32,817 nucleotides of DNA, from assembly GCA_034429745.1 (NCBI GenBank), contig DAOUFY010000174.1:1-32817 (forward strand), written 5' to 3'. The position numbers and the translations under genes are program-made. Origin of the DNA: JBAXBF01 sp034429745 (GTDB taxonomy: Bacteria > Chloroflexota > Anaerolineae > Anaerolineales > DRKV01). Below, one piece after another: positions 22,090 through 29,755 of this stretch. Every line of letters begins with the position of its first letter. Within the stretch, counting starts at the first letter, position 1. The notes under the pieces were generated by a model. That model was not told the origin of the DNA and ran no database searches. It saw nothing but the letters and a program-made list of their open reading frames with translations.

Positions 22090-24753
22090 TTAATGGATGA
22101 CTAACCCTTCTTGCTCAGTTTCATTGCCAACCGGCACTGGATATTTTTTCCTTTTCCCATCAGTATCTGACAGAGGTAGCGGTTGTGATTCAGAACTGTT
22201 TTTATCTTTAGTTTGCAAAGGTTTGCGCTGTCGTTTTTTCTTTTCTTTATCCACCGAAGTAAGCGCTGCTTTCAGCACGTCATCAACCGTATCGGCGAAA
22301 ACAAAATGAATAGCTTTCACCACCTCTTCGGGCAAATCTTCTAAATCTGCTTGATTGCGTTTAGGCAGAATGACTGTTTTCAATCCCATGCGGTGAGCAG
22401 CCAGCACTTTCTCTTTTATCCCGCCTACCGGCAATACCTGTCCGCGTAAAGTGATCTCTCCCGTCATTCCCACATCATTCCTAACAGGTCTGCCGGAAAT
22501 AAGAGAGACCAAAGCTGTAGCAATGGTAACACCTGCCGATGGTCCATCCTTCGGAGTCGCGCCGGCTGGAATGTGCAGGTGAAAATCGTACTTCTCAAAG
22601 AAATCTTTTTCCAAACCCAAAGCTTCGGCGCGGGAACGCACATAAGCCAGAGCTGTACGAGCCGACTCCTGCATCACATTGCCTAATGAGCCGGTCAGTT
22701 GAAATTCTTTGCTGCCCGGCATGCGGGTTGCCTCGATAAATAGCACATCACCTCCAACCGGCGTCCACGCTAAGCCGGTGGCAACACCAGGAATTGAAGT
22801 ACGCGAGGCAATCTCCTCTGTACCGAAGTGCCGCGGCCTGCCAAGAAACTCATGCACTTTTTTAGGCGTGATCGTAGCCGACTTGATCTTTCCTTCAGCA
22901 ATCTGAGTAACCACCTTACGGCACACTGCTCCTATTTCGCGCTCCATATTGCGCACGCCTGCTTCTCGGGTGTACGAGCGAATGATCGTCTGCAAAGCTT
23001 CAGGGGTAAATTTTATCTCGCGCTTCTTTAACCCATTTTCGCGTATTTGACGCGGAATTAAGTAGCCCTCAGCAATGGCAATCTTTTCTTTCTCGGTGTA
23101 GCCGGAAATGTGAATAATTTCCATCCGGTCAAGCAATGGCGCAGGAATTGATTCTAGAGTATTAGCTGTAGCAATAAACATAACTTGTGAAAGATCAAAA
23201 GCTACTTCAATATAATGATCGCGAAATTCCGCATTCTGCTCGGGATCCAGCACTTCAAGCAGAGCTGAAGCCGGATCACCGTGATAATCAAAGACTAGCT
23301 TATCTACTTCATCGAGCATAAACACCGGATTGCGTGACTCCAAGCGGCGCAACGACTGTAAGATTCGCCCCGGCATAGCACCTATGTACGTGCGGCGATG
23401 ACCGCGGATTTCAGCCTCATCCCGTATTCCACCTAAGGACATACGCACAAATTCGCGTCCCATTGCCCTTGCAATCGAACGCCCAAGAGAGGTTTTTCCA
23501 ACCCCCGGCGGACCAATAAAGCAAAGGATTACCCCTTCCCGCACCCGGCGGATACTGTCTTGGCTATCTTGTTTTTCCAATTCTTTTTGGCGTTCCATGC
23601 GCATCTTACGTACTGCCAAGTATTCAATAATACGATCTTTGACATCCTCAAGCCCATAGTGATCCTCGTTCAGCACCTTACGGGCGTGTTCGATATCAAG
23701 ATTATCGGTTGTCGTCTTTGACCAAGGCAAAGAAACCAACCAGTCCAAATAGGTGCGGATAACACCATATTCTGCAGCTGAGTTGGGCAATTTTGCCATC
23801 CGATCAAGCTCACGCAAAGCTTGCTTTTCAGCTTCTTCCGGCATAGCAGCTGCTTGAATCTTTTGGCGAAATTCTTCTATTTCGGTGGATTGCTCATCAC
23901 CCTCGCCAAGCTCGCGTTGGATAGCTTTGATCTGCTCCCTAAGGAAATAATCGCGCTGAACCTTTTCAATCTCAGAGCGAGCTTCATTTTGGATTTTTTG
24001 GCCAATTTCCAAAAGCTGCACCTCGCGAGTAAGAATAGTGATGAGTTTTTTTAATTTCTCTAAAACTGAATCTGTTTCCAGAATAGCTTGGGCACTCTCG
24101 AGGTCCATTCGCTGAAAATTGGCTATGGTATAAACTGTCTGCAAAGGCTGTTCCAAGCTCATGATAGAAGTAACTAGCTCGCGCGGAATAGAAGGCACCA
24201 TTTCAGCAATATGCCCAAACTGATCGCGGGCATTGCGAGCTAATGCCTCAATTTCCAATCCTTCTTCTTGAGTTTCTGGAATCAGCTCAATTTTTGCCTT
24301 TAAGTAAGGCTCCTGCTGTACAAATTCCACAATCCGAAAACGAGCCAACCCCTGCACAAGCAAGCGAATTGTCCCATCTGGGGCGCGGAATAAACGATGA
24401 ATTATAGATACAGTGCCGATGGAATATAAATCCTTTTCTTCTGGTACTTCTGCGTCTGGGTTTTTGGATGCCACTAACCCTACAAGACGATCTTCAGTTT
24501 CTACAACTTCCTCAATTAAGCGCACAGAGCGCGGTTGACCAATAGTCAATGGTACAACAGTTTCAGGGTATATCACTAAGCCGCGCAAAGGCAAGATGGG
24601 CAGTTCAGCAGGAATTTTGTTCTTTTCCTCTTCGTTTTCGGATGAATCCCCCTTATGTGATTCATTGCTGTTTAGAATCATAGCTAAGACGTTATCATCA
24701 CTCAAAAACGCCCCATCAATTTGCGTTCGTTGGTAAGCATTGTTTGTTTTCAT
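22090..24753 (-). CDS. lon: ATP-dependent protease Lon
   Basis: A LonA-type protease of about 887 residues that degrades damaged and regulatory proteins in the cytoplasm. In order: a LON substrate-binding domain (about 50-250), helical region, AAA+ module with Walker A GPPGVGKTS (about 415-423) and Walker B FMLDEVDKL (about 479-487), and the peptidase domain with catalytic serine in PKDGPSAG (S740) and lysine in GGIKEKV (K781); numbers count from the first of two adjacent ATGs. A low-complexity charged N-terminus and a basic C-terminal tail of about 60 residues are extra to typical Lon. The ATG at 24753 has GGGG five bases upstream, better than 24756. It is divergent from the MFS gene. Confidence 0.96.
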   Translation of the reverse strand: MKTNNAYQRTQIDGAFLSDDNVLAMILNSNESHKGDSSENEEEKNKIPAELPILPLRGLVIYPETVVPLTIGQPRSVRLIEEVVETEDRLVGLVASKNPDAEVPEEKDLYSIGTVSIIHRLFRAPDGTIRLLVQGLARFRIVEFVQQEPYLKAKIELIPETQEEGLEIEALARNARDQFGHIAEMVPSIPRELVTSIMSLEQPLQTVYTIANFQRMDLESAQAILETDSVLEKLKKLITILTREVQLLEIGQKIQNEARSEIEKVQRDYFLREQIKAIQRELGEGDEQSTEIEEFRQKIQAAAMPEEAEKQALRELDRMAKLPNSAAEYGVIRTYLDWLVSLPWSKTTTDNLDIEHARKVLNEDHYGLEDVKDRIIEYLAVRKMRMERQKELEKQDSQDSIRRVREGVILCFIGPPGVGKTSLGRSIARAMGREFVRMSLGGIRDEAEIRGHRRTYIGAMPGRILQSLRRLESRNPVFMLDEVDKLVFDYHGDPASALLEVLDPEQNAEFRDHYIEVAFDLSQVMFIATANTLESIPAPLLDRMEIIHISGYTEKEKIAIAEGYLIPRQIRENGLKKREIKFTPEALQTIIRSYTREAGVRNMEREIGAVCRKVVTQIAEGKIKSATITPKKVHEFLGRPRHFGTEEIASRTSIPGVATGLAWTPVGGDVLFIEATRMPGSKEFQLTGSLGNVMQESARTALAYVRSRAEALGLEKDFFEKYDFHLHIPAGATPKDGPSAGVTIATALVSLISGRPVRNDVGMTGEITLRGQVLPVGGIKEKVLAAHRMGLKTVILPKRNQADLEDLPEEVVKAIHFVFADTVDDVLKAALTSVDKEKKKRQRKPLQTKDKNSSESQPLPLSDTDGKRKKYPVPVGNETEQEGLVIH

Positions 24754-24783
24754 CATATCCCCAATGATTATTCTTGTTGCTTC

Positions 24784-24792
24784 ATTTTATCA
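24784..24792 (-). promoter_or_regulatory. Candidate extended -10 element for lon
   Basis: TGATAAAAT on the minus strand, about 31 nt before the lon start. The -35 region is poor. It overlaps the -35 box (TTATCA, 24787-24792) of the divergent MFS promoter, so the two promoters could not be occupied together. Confidence 0.4.
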
Positions 24793-24816
24793 AAAATTAT
24801 TCTATTATGGTATAAT
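24787..24816 (+). promoter_or_regulatory. Promoter of the MFS exporter gene
   Basis: TTATCA, an 18-nt spacer, then TATAAT preceded by TGG (extended -10). The predicted start is about 44 nt before the GTG start codon. The -10 lies inside a 17-bp palindrome (24802-24818). Confidence 0.55.
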
Positions 24817-24866
24817 AGCCTACTTGCAAGCAGAGGTCTATTAGATTTTTCATAGAAATTAGTAAA

Positions 24867-26093
24867 GTGAATATTAGAGAACATTTCCGCCATACTTTCT
24901 TAGCACTCCGACACCCCAACTACCGTCTCTGGTTTTACGGACAATTAATATCCCTCACCGGAACGTGGATGCAGACTACCGCTCAAGGTTATTTAGTATA
25001 TCAGCTGACCCACTCAGCCGCTTATTTGGGCATTGTCAGTTTCGCCAACGGCATGCCATCATGGATCTTTATGCTTTTCGGCGGGGTAGTTGCTGATCGT
25101 ATGTCGCGCCGGCAACTATTGATTATCACCCAAAGCGTCATGATGCTGCTGGCGTTTATCCTAGTGGCACTCGTTGTAACTAATACGATTCTTCCTTGGC
25201 ATATCGTTGTTCTTTCCTTTTTACTAGGCATCGCGAATGCCTTCGATGCCCCAACCCGCTTGGCTTTTGTTTCAGAATTGGTTGATAAAGAATCACTGAC
25301 TAATGCGATTGCGATTAACTCGATGATGTTCAACGGAGCTGCTATCTTTGGACCTGGAATCGCCGGGCTGGTCTATGGGTGGCTGGGAGCTAGCTGGTGT
25401 TTTCTTATCAATGGCTTATCCTTTCTTGCAGTGATCCTTGCACTTTTGATGATGAAACTCTCCAAGCCGACCCGATCCAATTCTTCAAAATCTGTATTTG
25501 GAGAAGCAAAAGAAGGATTGAATTATGCCTTGCACCATGATACCATACGAATGGTGCTTTTTAACTTAGCTTTTGTTAGTTTTTTCGCCGGGGGAATGGT
25601 GGCTTTAATTCCTGCTTGGGCAGTAAAAGTAATGGGCGGAGACGCGAAGCTCAATGGCTTGCTCCTCTCAAGCCGCGGATTGGGAGCTGTACTTGGCGCT
25701 ATGATCATCGCAACGCTATCTCATCGTAACATAAAAGGCAAGCTATGGCTGATCGGGCTATCTACCTTACCCATTACGCTATTCCTGCTCACATTTTCCC
25801 CTTGGGTAACGTTATCGGTGCTTGTTATGCTCGCAACGGGCATCAGCTTCATGCTTTCGGTCAACACAAGCAATGCTATCGTTCAGTCTCTTCTGGAAGA
25901 GCAGCTTCGCGGGCGAGTGATGAGTATATTTTCTTTGGTGTTTTTTGGTTTCATGCCATTAGGCTCGCTCGTTTTAGGCAGTTGGGCAGAAAAATGGGGA
26001 GAACACAGTGCAGTGTTTCTCAGTGGCTTAATGTTAAGCCTATTGGCACTCTTCACATGGATATTTCGCCCGCATCTTAAAAACATACCCTAA
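24867..26093 (+). CDS. Major facilitator superfamily exporter (MFS_3/EntS-like)
   Basis: A 408-residue membrane transporter with about twelve hydrophobic segments. The N-terminal pattern LALRHPNYRLWFYGQLISLTGTWMQTTAQGYLVYQLTHS and the loop GGVVADRMSRRQLLII (motif A position, between TM2 and TM3) fit the MFS_3 group, which exports drugs, siderophores or other small molecules by proton antiport. The start is GTG at 24867, with no strong ribosome site. It is divergent from lon and followed by korA on the same strand, which has its own promoter. The substrate is unknown. Confidence 0.85.
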   Translation: MNIREHFRHTFLALRHPNYRLWFYGQLISLTGTWMQTTAQGYLVYQLTHSAAYLGIVSFANGMPSWIFMLFGGVVADRMSRRQLLIITQSVMMLLAFILVALVVTNTILPWHIVVLSFLLGIANAFDAPTRLAFVSELVDKESLTNAIAINSMMFNGAAIFGPGIAGLVYGWLGASWCFLINGLSFLAVILALLMMKLSKPTRSNSSKSVFGEAKEGLNYALHHDTIRMVLFNLAFVSFFAGGMVALIPAWAVKVMGGDAKLNGLLLSSRGLGAVLGAMIIATLSHRNIKGKLWLIGLSTLPITLFLLTFSPWVTLSVLVMLATGISFMLSVNTSNAIVQSLLEEQLRGRVMSIFSLVFFGFMPLGSLVLGSWAEKWGEHSAVFLSGLMLSLLALFTWIFRPHLKNIP

Positions 26094-26111
26094 AAAGCTT
26101 GACGCCTTTTT
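26092..26111 (+). terminator. Weak A-tract/T-tract hairpin after the MFS gene
   Basis: AAAAAG and CTTTTT flank an 8-base loop directly at the MFS stop codon. The stem is weak, but the 3' arm is a T-run. The loop contains the -35 box of the korAB promoter. Confidence 0.3.
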
Positions 26112-26127
26112 AACCGCTATATATAAT
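26099..26127 (+). promoter_or_regulatory. Promoter of korAB
   Basis: TTGACG, an exact 17-nt spacer and TATAAT, one mismatch from the sigma-70 consensus. The predicted start leaves a leader of about 70 nt before the korA ATG. Confidence 0.7.
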
Positions 26128-26206
26128 CAACGTAAAATAAAACGGTTTCACATTTCTTTATTCTTTATTCAAAAGAAATTAAAACCTCTACGGAAGGAGC
26201 ATATTT

Positions 26207-28048
26207 ATGCAAAAATCACCAACCTCTTCTGAGGAAGAACAGCAGCCTCCCCAGCGTATTGTCAATGACTTTTCAATCACCATTGGCACCCGCAATGGGT
26301 CGGGGAGCGCGACTTCAAATTTAACCCTCTTGCGGGCAATTTTTCGCATGGGGGTTCCGGTTTCCGGAAAAAACTTATTTCCATCCAACATTCAAGGACA
26401 GCCTACTTGGTACACTATCCGAGTTAGCAAAGATGGGTTTTTAGCCCGTCGCGCCGAACATGAAATTGTTGTAGCCATGAACAGCGACAGTTTTGTTCAA
26501 GACATTCAACAGCTTGTGCCTAACGGAGTGTTATTTTACGATCAGGACATAGGCATACCTATTGAAAGAAAAGATATCATCACTTATGAAATGCCTGTTA
26601 AACAGCTCATCAAACAAGTTAATGTACCTAGCGGACTGAAAAGCTATGCAGCTAATATGGTTTATGTTGGCATCGTTGCTCAGATGCTAGGTATTGATCT
26701 AGCAAAAATTCGGAAAGCTGTTGAGTTTCACTTCAAAGGAAAAACCTCGGCAATTGAGTTAAATTACGGCATCATTCAAGCTGCTGCCGAATGGGCAGCC
26801 GAGCATTTAGAAAAGAAAGACCCCTATTTCATCGAGCCAATGTCAAAAACCGAAGGATATATTTTAGCAGAAGGAAACACAGCTGCTGCTTTAGGAGCTC
26901 TTTTCGGCGGTGTTCAATTTGTCAGCTGGTATCCAATTACTCCTGCATCTACCTTGGCAGAAGAATTATCATATTACCTTCCAAGACTGCGCAAAGATCC
27001 TGTAAGCGGTAAAAATACTTGCGCTGTCATTCAAGCCGAAGATGAAATTGCTGCAGTTGGCATGGCAATCGGGGCCGGCTGGGCAGGATTGCGCGCAATG
27101 ACCTCTACTTCAGGGCCCGGCTTAAGCCTAATGGCAGAATTCATCGGTTTAGCCTACTATACTGAAGTTCCACTTGTTGTCTGGGATATTGCCCGCGTAG
27201 GCCCAAGCACAGGCTTGCCAACTCGCACCTCTCAAGGAGATTTAACCTTTATATACTTCCTCGGACATGGAGATACAGACAACATCATCCTGCTTCCCCA
27301 TGATCCGCACGAATGCTTTGAATTCGGCTGGCGCGCTTTTGATTACGCCGAACGTTTTCAAACCCCTATCATCGTCATGAGTGATTTGGATTTGGGCATG
27401 CAGTACTGGATGACCAAACCTTTTGAATACCCCAATCAACCGATGGATCGCGGCAAAGTGCTGTGGGAAAAAGACCTTGAAGAACTGAAAAGCCAATGGG
27501 GACGTTACCTCGATGTTGACGGAGACGGCATTCCCTATCGTACCGTACCCGGCAACCGCCATCCCGCTGCCCCATATATGAACCGCGGAACAGGCCATAA
27601 CGAGTATGCCCGTTATACTGAATCAGATGTTGTGTGGGAGAGAATGTTAAACCGCATTAAAAAGAAAATTGAAGGCAGCCGCCCCTTCTTGCCTCCTCCT
27701 ATCATCAACGAAATGGGTAAGGGAAATAAAATCGGGATTATCACTTTTGGTACTGCTCATGCTGCGGTCGAAGAAGCACGCCATCAGCTTTATACGGAAA
27801 AAGGCATAGCTAGCGATTACATGCGCATCAGAGCTGTTCCGTTTCATCCGCTGGTTAATGAATTTATTCAGCAGCACGAAAAAAATTACGTCGTCGAACT
27901 AAACCGCGACGGACAAATGTATCAGCTGCTCATTATTGATATGCCGCAGCATGCCAACAAATTATTCTCCGTATGCCATATTGACGGCCTTCCTCTTACG
28001 GCAGCATGGGTAAAAAACGCAATTCTCAATAAGGAGAATCAACTATGA
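26207..28048 (+). CDS. korA: 2-oxoacid:ferredoxin oxidoreductase, fused gamma-alpha subunit
   Basis: A 613-residue subunit of an enzyme that oxidatively decarboxylates a 2-oxoacid (2-oxoglutarate most likely, other 2-oxoacids possible) to its acyl-CoA and reduces ferredoxin. Residues about 20-190 match the gamma domain (TIGTRNGSGSATSNLTLLRAIFRMGVPVSGKNLFPSNIQG). From about 220 comes the alpha subunit: AEGNTAAALGALFGGVQFVSWYPITPAS, then EDEIAAVGMAIGAGWAG and STSGPGLSLM, which binds the pyrophosphate end of TPP. Gamma-alpha fusions are a known architecture in this superfamily. AAGGAG lies at a good distance before the ATG. It overlaps korB by ATGA. No cysteine-rich ferredoxin (delta) domain is encoded here. 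Confidence 0.92.
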   Translation: MQKSPTSSEEEQQPPQRIVNDFSITIGTRNGSGSATSNLTLLRAIFRMGVPVSGKNLFPSNIQGQPTWYTIRVSKDGFLARRAEHEIVVAMNSDSFVQDIQQLVPNGVLFYDQDIGIPIERKDIITYEMPVKQLIKQVNVPSGLKSYAANMVYVGIVAQMLGIDLAKIRKAVEFHFKGKTSAIELNYGIIQAAAEWAAEHLEKKDPYFIEPMSKTEGYILAEGNTAAALGALFGGVQFVSWYPITPASTLAEELSYYLPRLRKDPVSGKNTCAVIQAEDEIAAVGMAIGAGWAGLRAMTSTSGPGLSLMAEFIGLAYYTEVPLVVWDIARVGPSTGLPTRTSQGDLTFIYFLGHGDTDNIILLPHDPHECFEFGWRAFDYAERFQTPIIVMSDLDLGMQYWMTKPFEYPNQPMDRGKVLWEKDLEELKSQWGRYLDVDGDGIPYRTVPGNRHPAAPYMNRGTGHNEYARYTESDVVWERMLNRIKKKIEGSRPFLPPPIINEMGKGNKIGIITFGTAHAAVEEARHQLYTEKGIASDYMRIRAVPFHPLVNEFIQQHEKNYVVELNRDGQMYQLLIIDMPQHANKLFSVCHIDGLPLTAAWVKNAILNKENQL

Positions 28049-29076
28049 CTACTGAAGTGAATGAAATAGGACTAACTAAAGCTGATTATCGCGGTGCGCC
28101 TTCCTCACTTTGTCAAGGCTGCGGCCATAATTCCATTGCCAATCAGATAATTGCTGTGGCTTATGAAATGAATATTCGGCCAGAGGAAATTGTAAAATTC
28201 AGCGGTATCGGTTGTTCCAGCAAATGCCCTACCTACTTTCTTGAACGGTCTTTTGGCTTCAATGGATTGCACGGAAGAATGCCACCGGTTGCAACCGGTG
28301 CCCTTTTTGCTGATACTTCTCTTAAAGGTTTAGGAATGAGCGGTGATGGAGACACTGCCAGCATCGGCATGGGTCAATTTAAACACATCACTCGTCGAAA
28401 TCCTAATCTCATATACATTGTTGCCAATAACGGTGTGTATGGGTTAACCAAGGGCCAATTTTCTGCAACTGCTGAAAAGGGGTTAACGCTCAAACGGCAA
28501 GGTGTAAACCCTTATATGCCCATTGACATTTGCACAGAAGCACTTATCGGCGGGGCTTCTTTTGTTGCTCGTTCATTCGCCGGTGACGTTAAACAAGTGA
28601 AATCTCTGCTCAAAGCTGCTTTCAGCCACCGCGGCTTAGCCGTGCTGGATATCATCAGCCCGTGTGTAACTTTCAATAACGATGAATCTTCGCTTCATTC
28701 GTACAATTGGGCTAAGACACATCAAGCCTTACTGCATGATATTACCTACATTCCTCATCGCGAAGAGATTATGATTGAGGGAGAATTTGAACCCGGCGCA
28801 ATCAAGGAAGTAGTCCTTCACGATGGCTCGGTAATTGTCATTAAAAAGCTAGGCAGAGATTACGACCCTACCAACCTCGTGGAAGCTCATCGCTTGCTTT
28901 CTGAAGCCAGCGACCAAAACTATCTGCTCACCGGCTTGATTTACCTTAACCCTAATCAGCCCACATTGACGGATCTTTATGATCTACCGGAGGATACACC
29001 GCTTAATCGCTTAAGTGAAGATCGCTTACGTCCAAAACCGGAGGCAATTGATCTAGTTAACAGTTGGATGTTCTAG
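28045..29076 (+). CDS. korB: 2-oxoacid:ferredoxin oxidoreductase beta subunit (TPP-binding)
   Basis: A 343-residue partner of the upstream gamma-alpha subunit. It binds thiamine pyrophosphate and one Fe4S4 cluster. The N-terminus has CQGCGH, and GIGCSSKCP follows at about 52-60, supplying cluster cysteines. The TPP/metal motif GMSGDGDTASIGMGQFKH and the closing VANNGVYGLTKGQ are clear. A further conserved cysteine lies in IISPCVTFNN. The ATG overlaps the korA stop (ATGA), with AAGGAG upstream. Electrons must pass to a ferredoxin encoded elsewhere. The gene ends nine bases from the convergent phosphoribosyltransferase gene. Confidence 0.94.
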   Translation: MTTEVNEIGLTKADYRGAPSSLCQGCGHNSIANQIIAVAYEMNIRPEEIVKFSGIGCSSKCPTYFLERSFGFNGLHGRMPPVATGALFADTSLKGLGMSGDGDTASIGMGQFKHITRRNPNLIYIVANNGVYGLTKGQFSATAEKGLTLKRQGVNPYMPIDICTEALIGGASFVARSFAGDVKQVKSLLKAAFSHRGLAVLDIISPCVTFNNDESSLHSYNWAKTHQALLHDITYIPHREEIMIEGEFEPGAIKEVVLHDGSVIVIKKLGRDYDPTNLVEAHRLLSEASDQNYLLTGLIYLNPNQPTLTDLYDLPEDTPLNRLSEDRLRPKPEAIDLVNSWMF

Positions 29077-29085
29077 CCGCGAGCA

Positions 29086-29649
29086 TTAGGTGAGAAGACT
29101 GCGGTTCAATTCAGCTACATAAGGAAGGGTACGGAAGGTATCAGCATAATCTAAACCGTACCCTACCACCCATACATCCGGGATCTCAAAACCCAAATAG
29201 TCAATAGGGGCAGCAGAAGAACGGACTGTCTTATGCAAAAAAACACATGTCCGCAATGAAGCCGGCTGACGATCCTTAAGCAGGTTGATTAAATAATTGA
29301 GTGTGTTGCCGCTGTCTAAAATATCCTCTACAATAAGGACATGCTTTCCCTCAATGCTCTCACGCAAATCCATAATGATGCGCACCGCGCCTGATTGGGT
29401 TGCTTTCATTCCATACGAAGAAAGCGCCATAAAATCAACCACATGAGGGATAGTAAGCTGCCGTGAAAGATCTGCAAGGAAAATAAACGCCCCTTTTAGG
29501 ATGCCAACGATGTATAGCTGATCAACATCTGCATAATCTTGTGATATCTGACGCGCTAAAGTGCTTACGCGCAGCTCAATGACATCTGCCGGCAGTAGAA
29601 TGCGGGTTAATTGGTCCGATATTTCTTTGGGATGATCGTTTATCGCCAT
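29086..29649 (-). CDS. hpt: Hypoxanthine(-guanine) phosphoribosyltransferase
   Basis: A 187-residue purine-salvage enzyme that makes IMP or GMP from hypoxanthine or guanine and PRPP. The PRPP-binding signature VLIVEDILDSGNTL is complete. LKGAFIFLADL near the N-terminus forms the PPi loop, FMALSSYG supplies the flexible loop, and LHKTVR and PDVWVVGYGLDYADTFRTLPYVAEL form the purine-binding end. AAAGGA lies 12 bases before the ATG, a weak ribosome site. A terminator separates it from the copper operon upstream, so it should have its own promoter, but I could not locate one with confidence. Confidence 0.94.
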   Translation of the reverse strand: MAINDHPKEISDQLTRILLPADVIELRVSTLARQISQDYADVDQLYIVGILKGAFIFLADLSRQLTIPHVVDFMALSSYGMKATQSGAVRIIMDLRESIEGKHVLIVEDILDSGNTLNYLINLLKDRQPASLRTCVFLHKTVRSSAAPIDYLGFEIPDVWVVGYGLDYADTFRTLPYVAELNRSLLT

Positions 29650-29688
29650 TAATAGGGGAAATCCTTTATTCGCAAGAGATTCAGAAAA

Positions 29689-29724
29689 CAGCGGTTAGTG
29701 CATTATAAAAATCACTAACCGCTG
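29689..29724 (-). terminator. Intrinsic terminator of the csoR-copZ-copA operon
   Basis: On the minus strand CAGCGGTTAGTG, a 12-base loop and CACTAACCGCTG form a perfect 12-bp stem, followed by TTTTCT. It starts about 31 nt after the copA stop. Confidence 0.75.
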
Positions 29725-29755
29725 CTATTATACTACAAAATCTTACAACTGAATC

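Noticed and set aside
29727..29732. A perfect TATAAT on the minus strand as the hpt promoter
   Set aside because: It has no -35, and its transcript would start inside the copA terminator stem; probably chance in AT-rich sequence.
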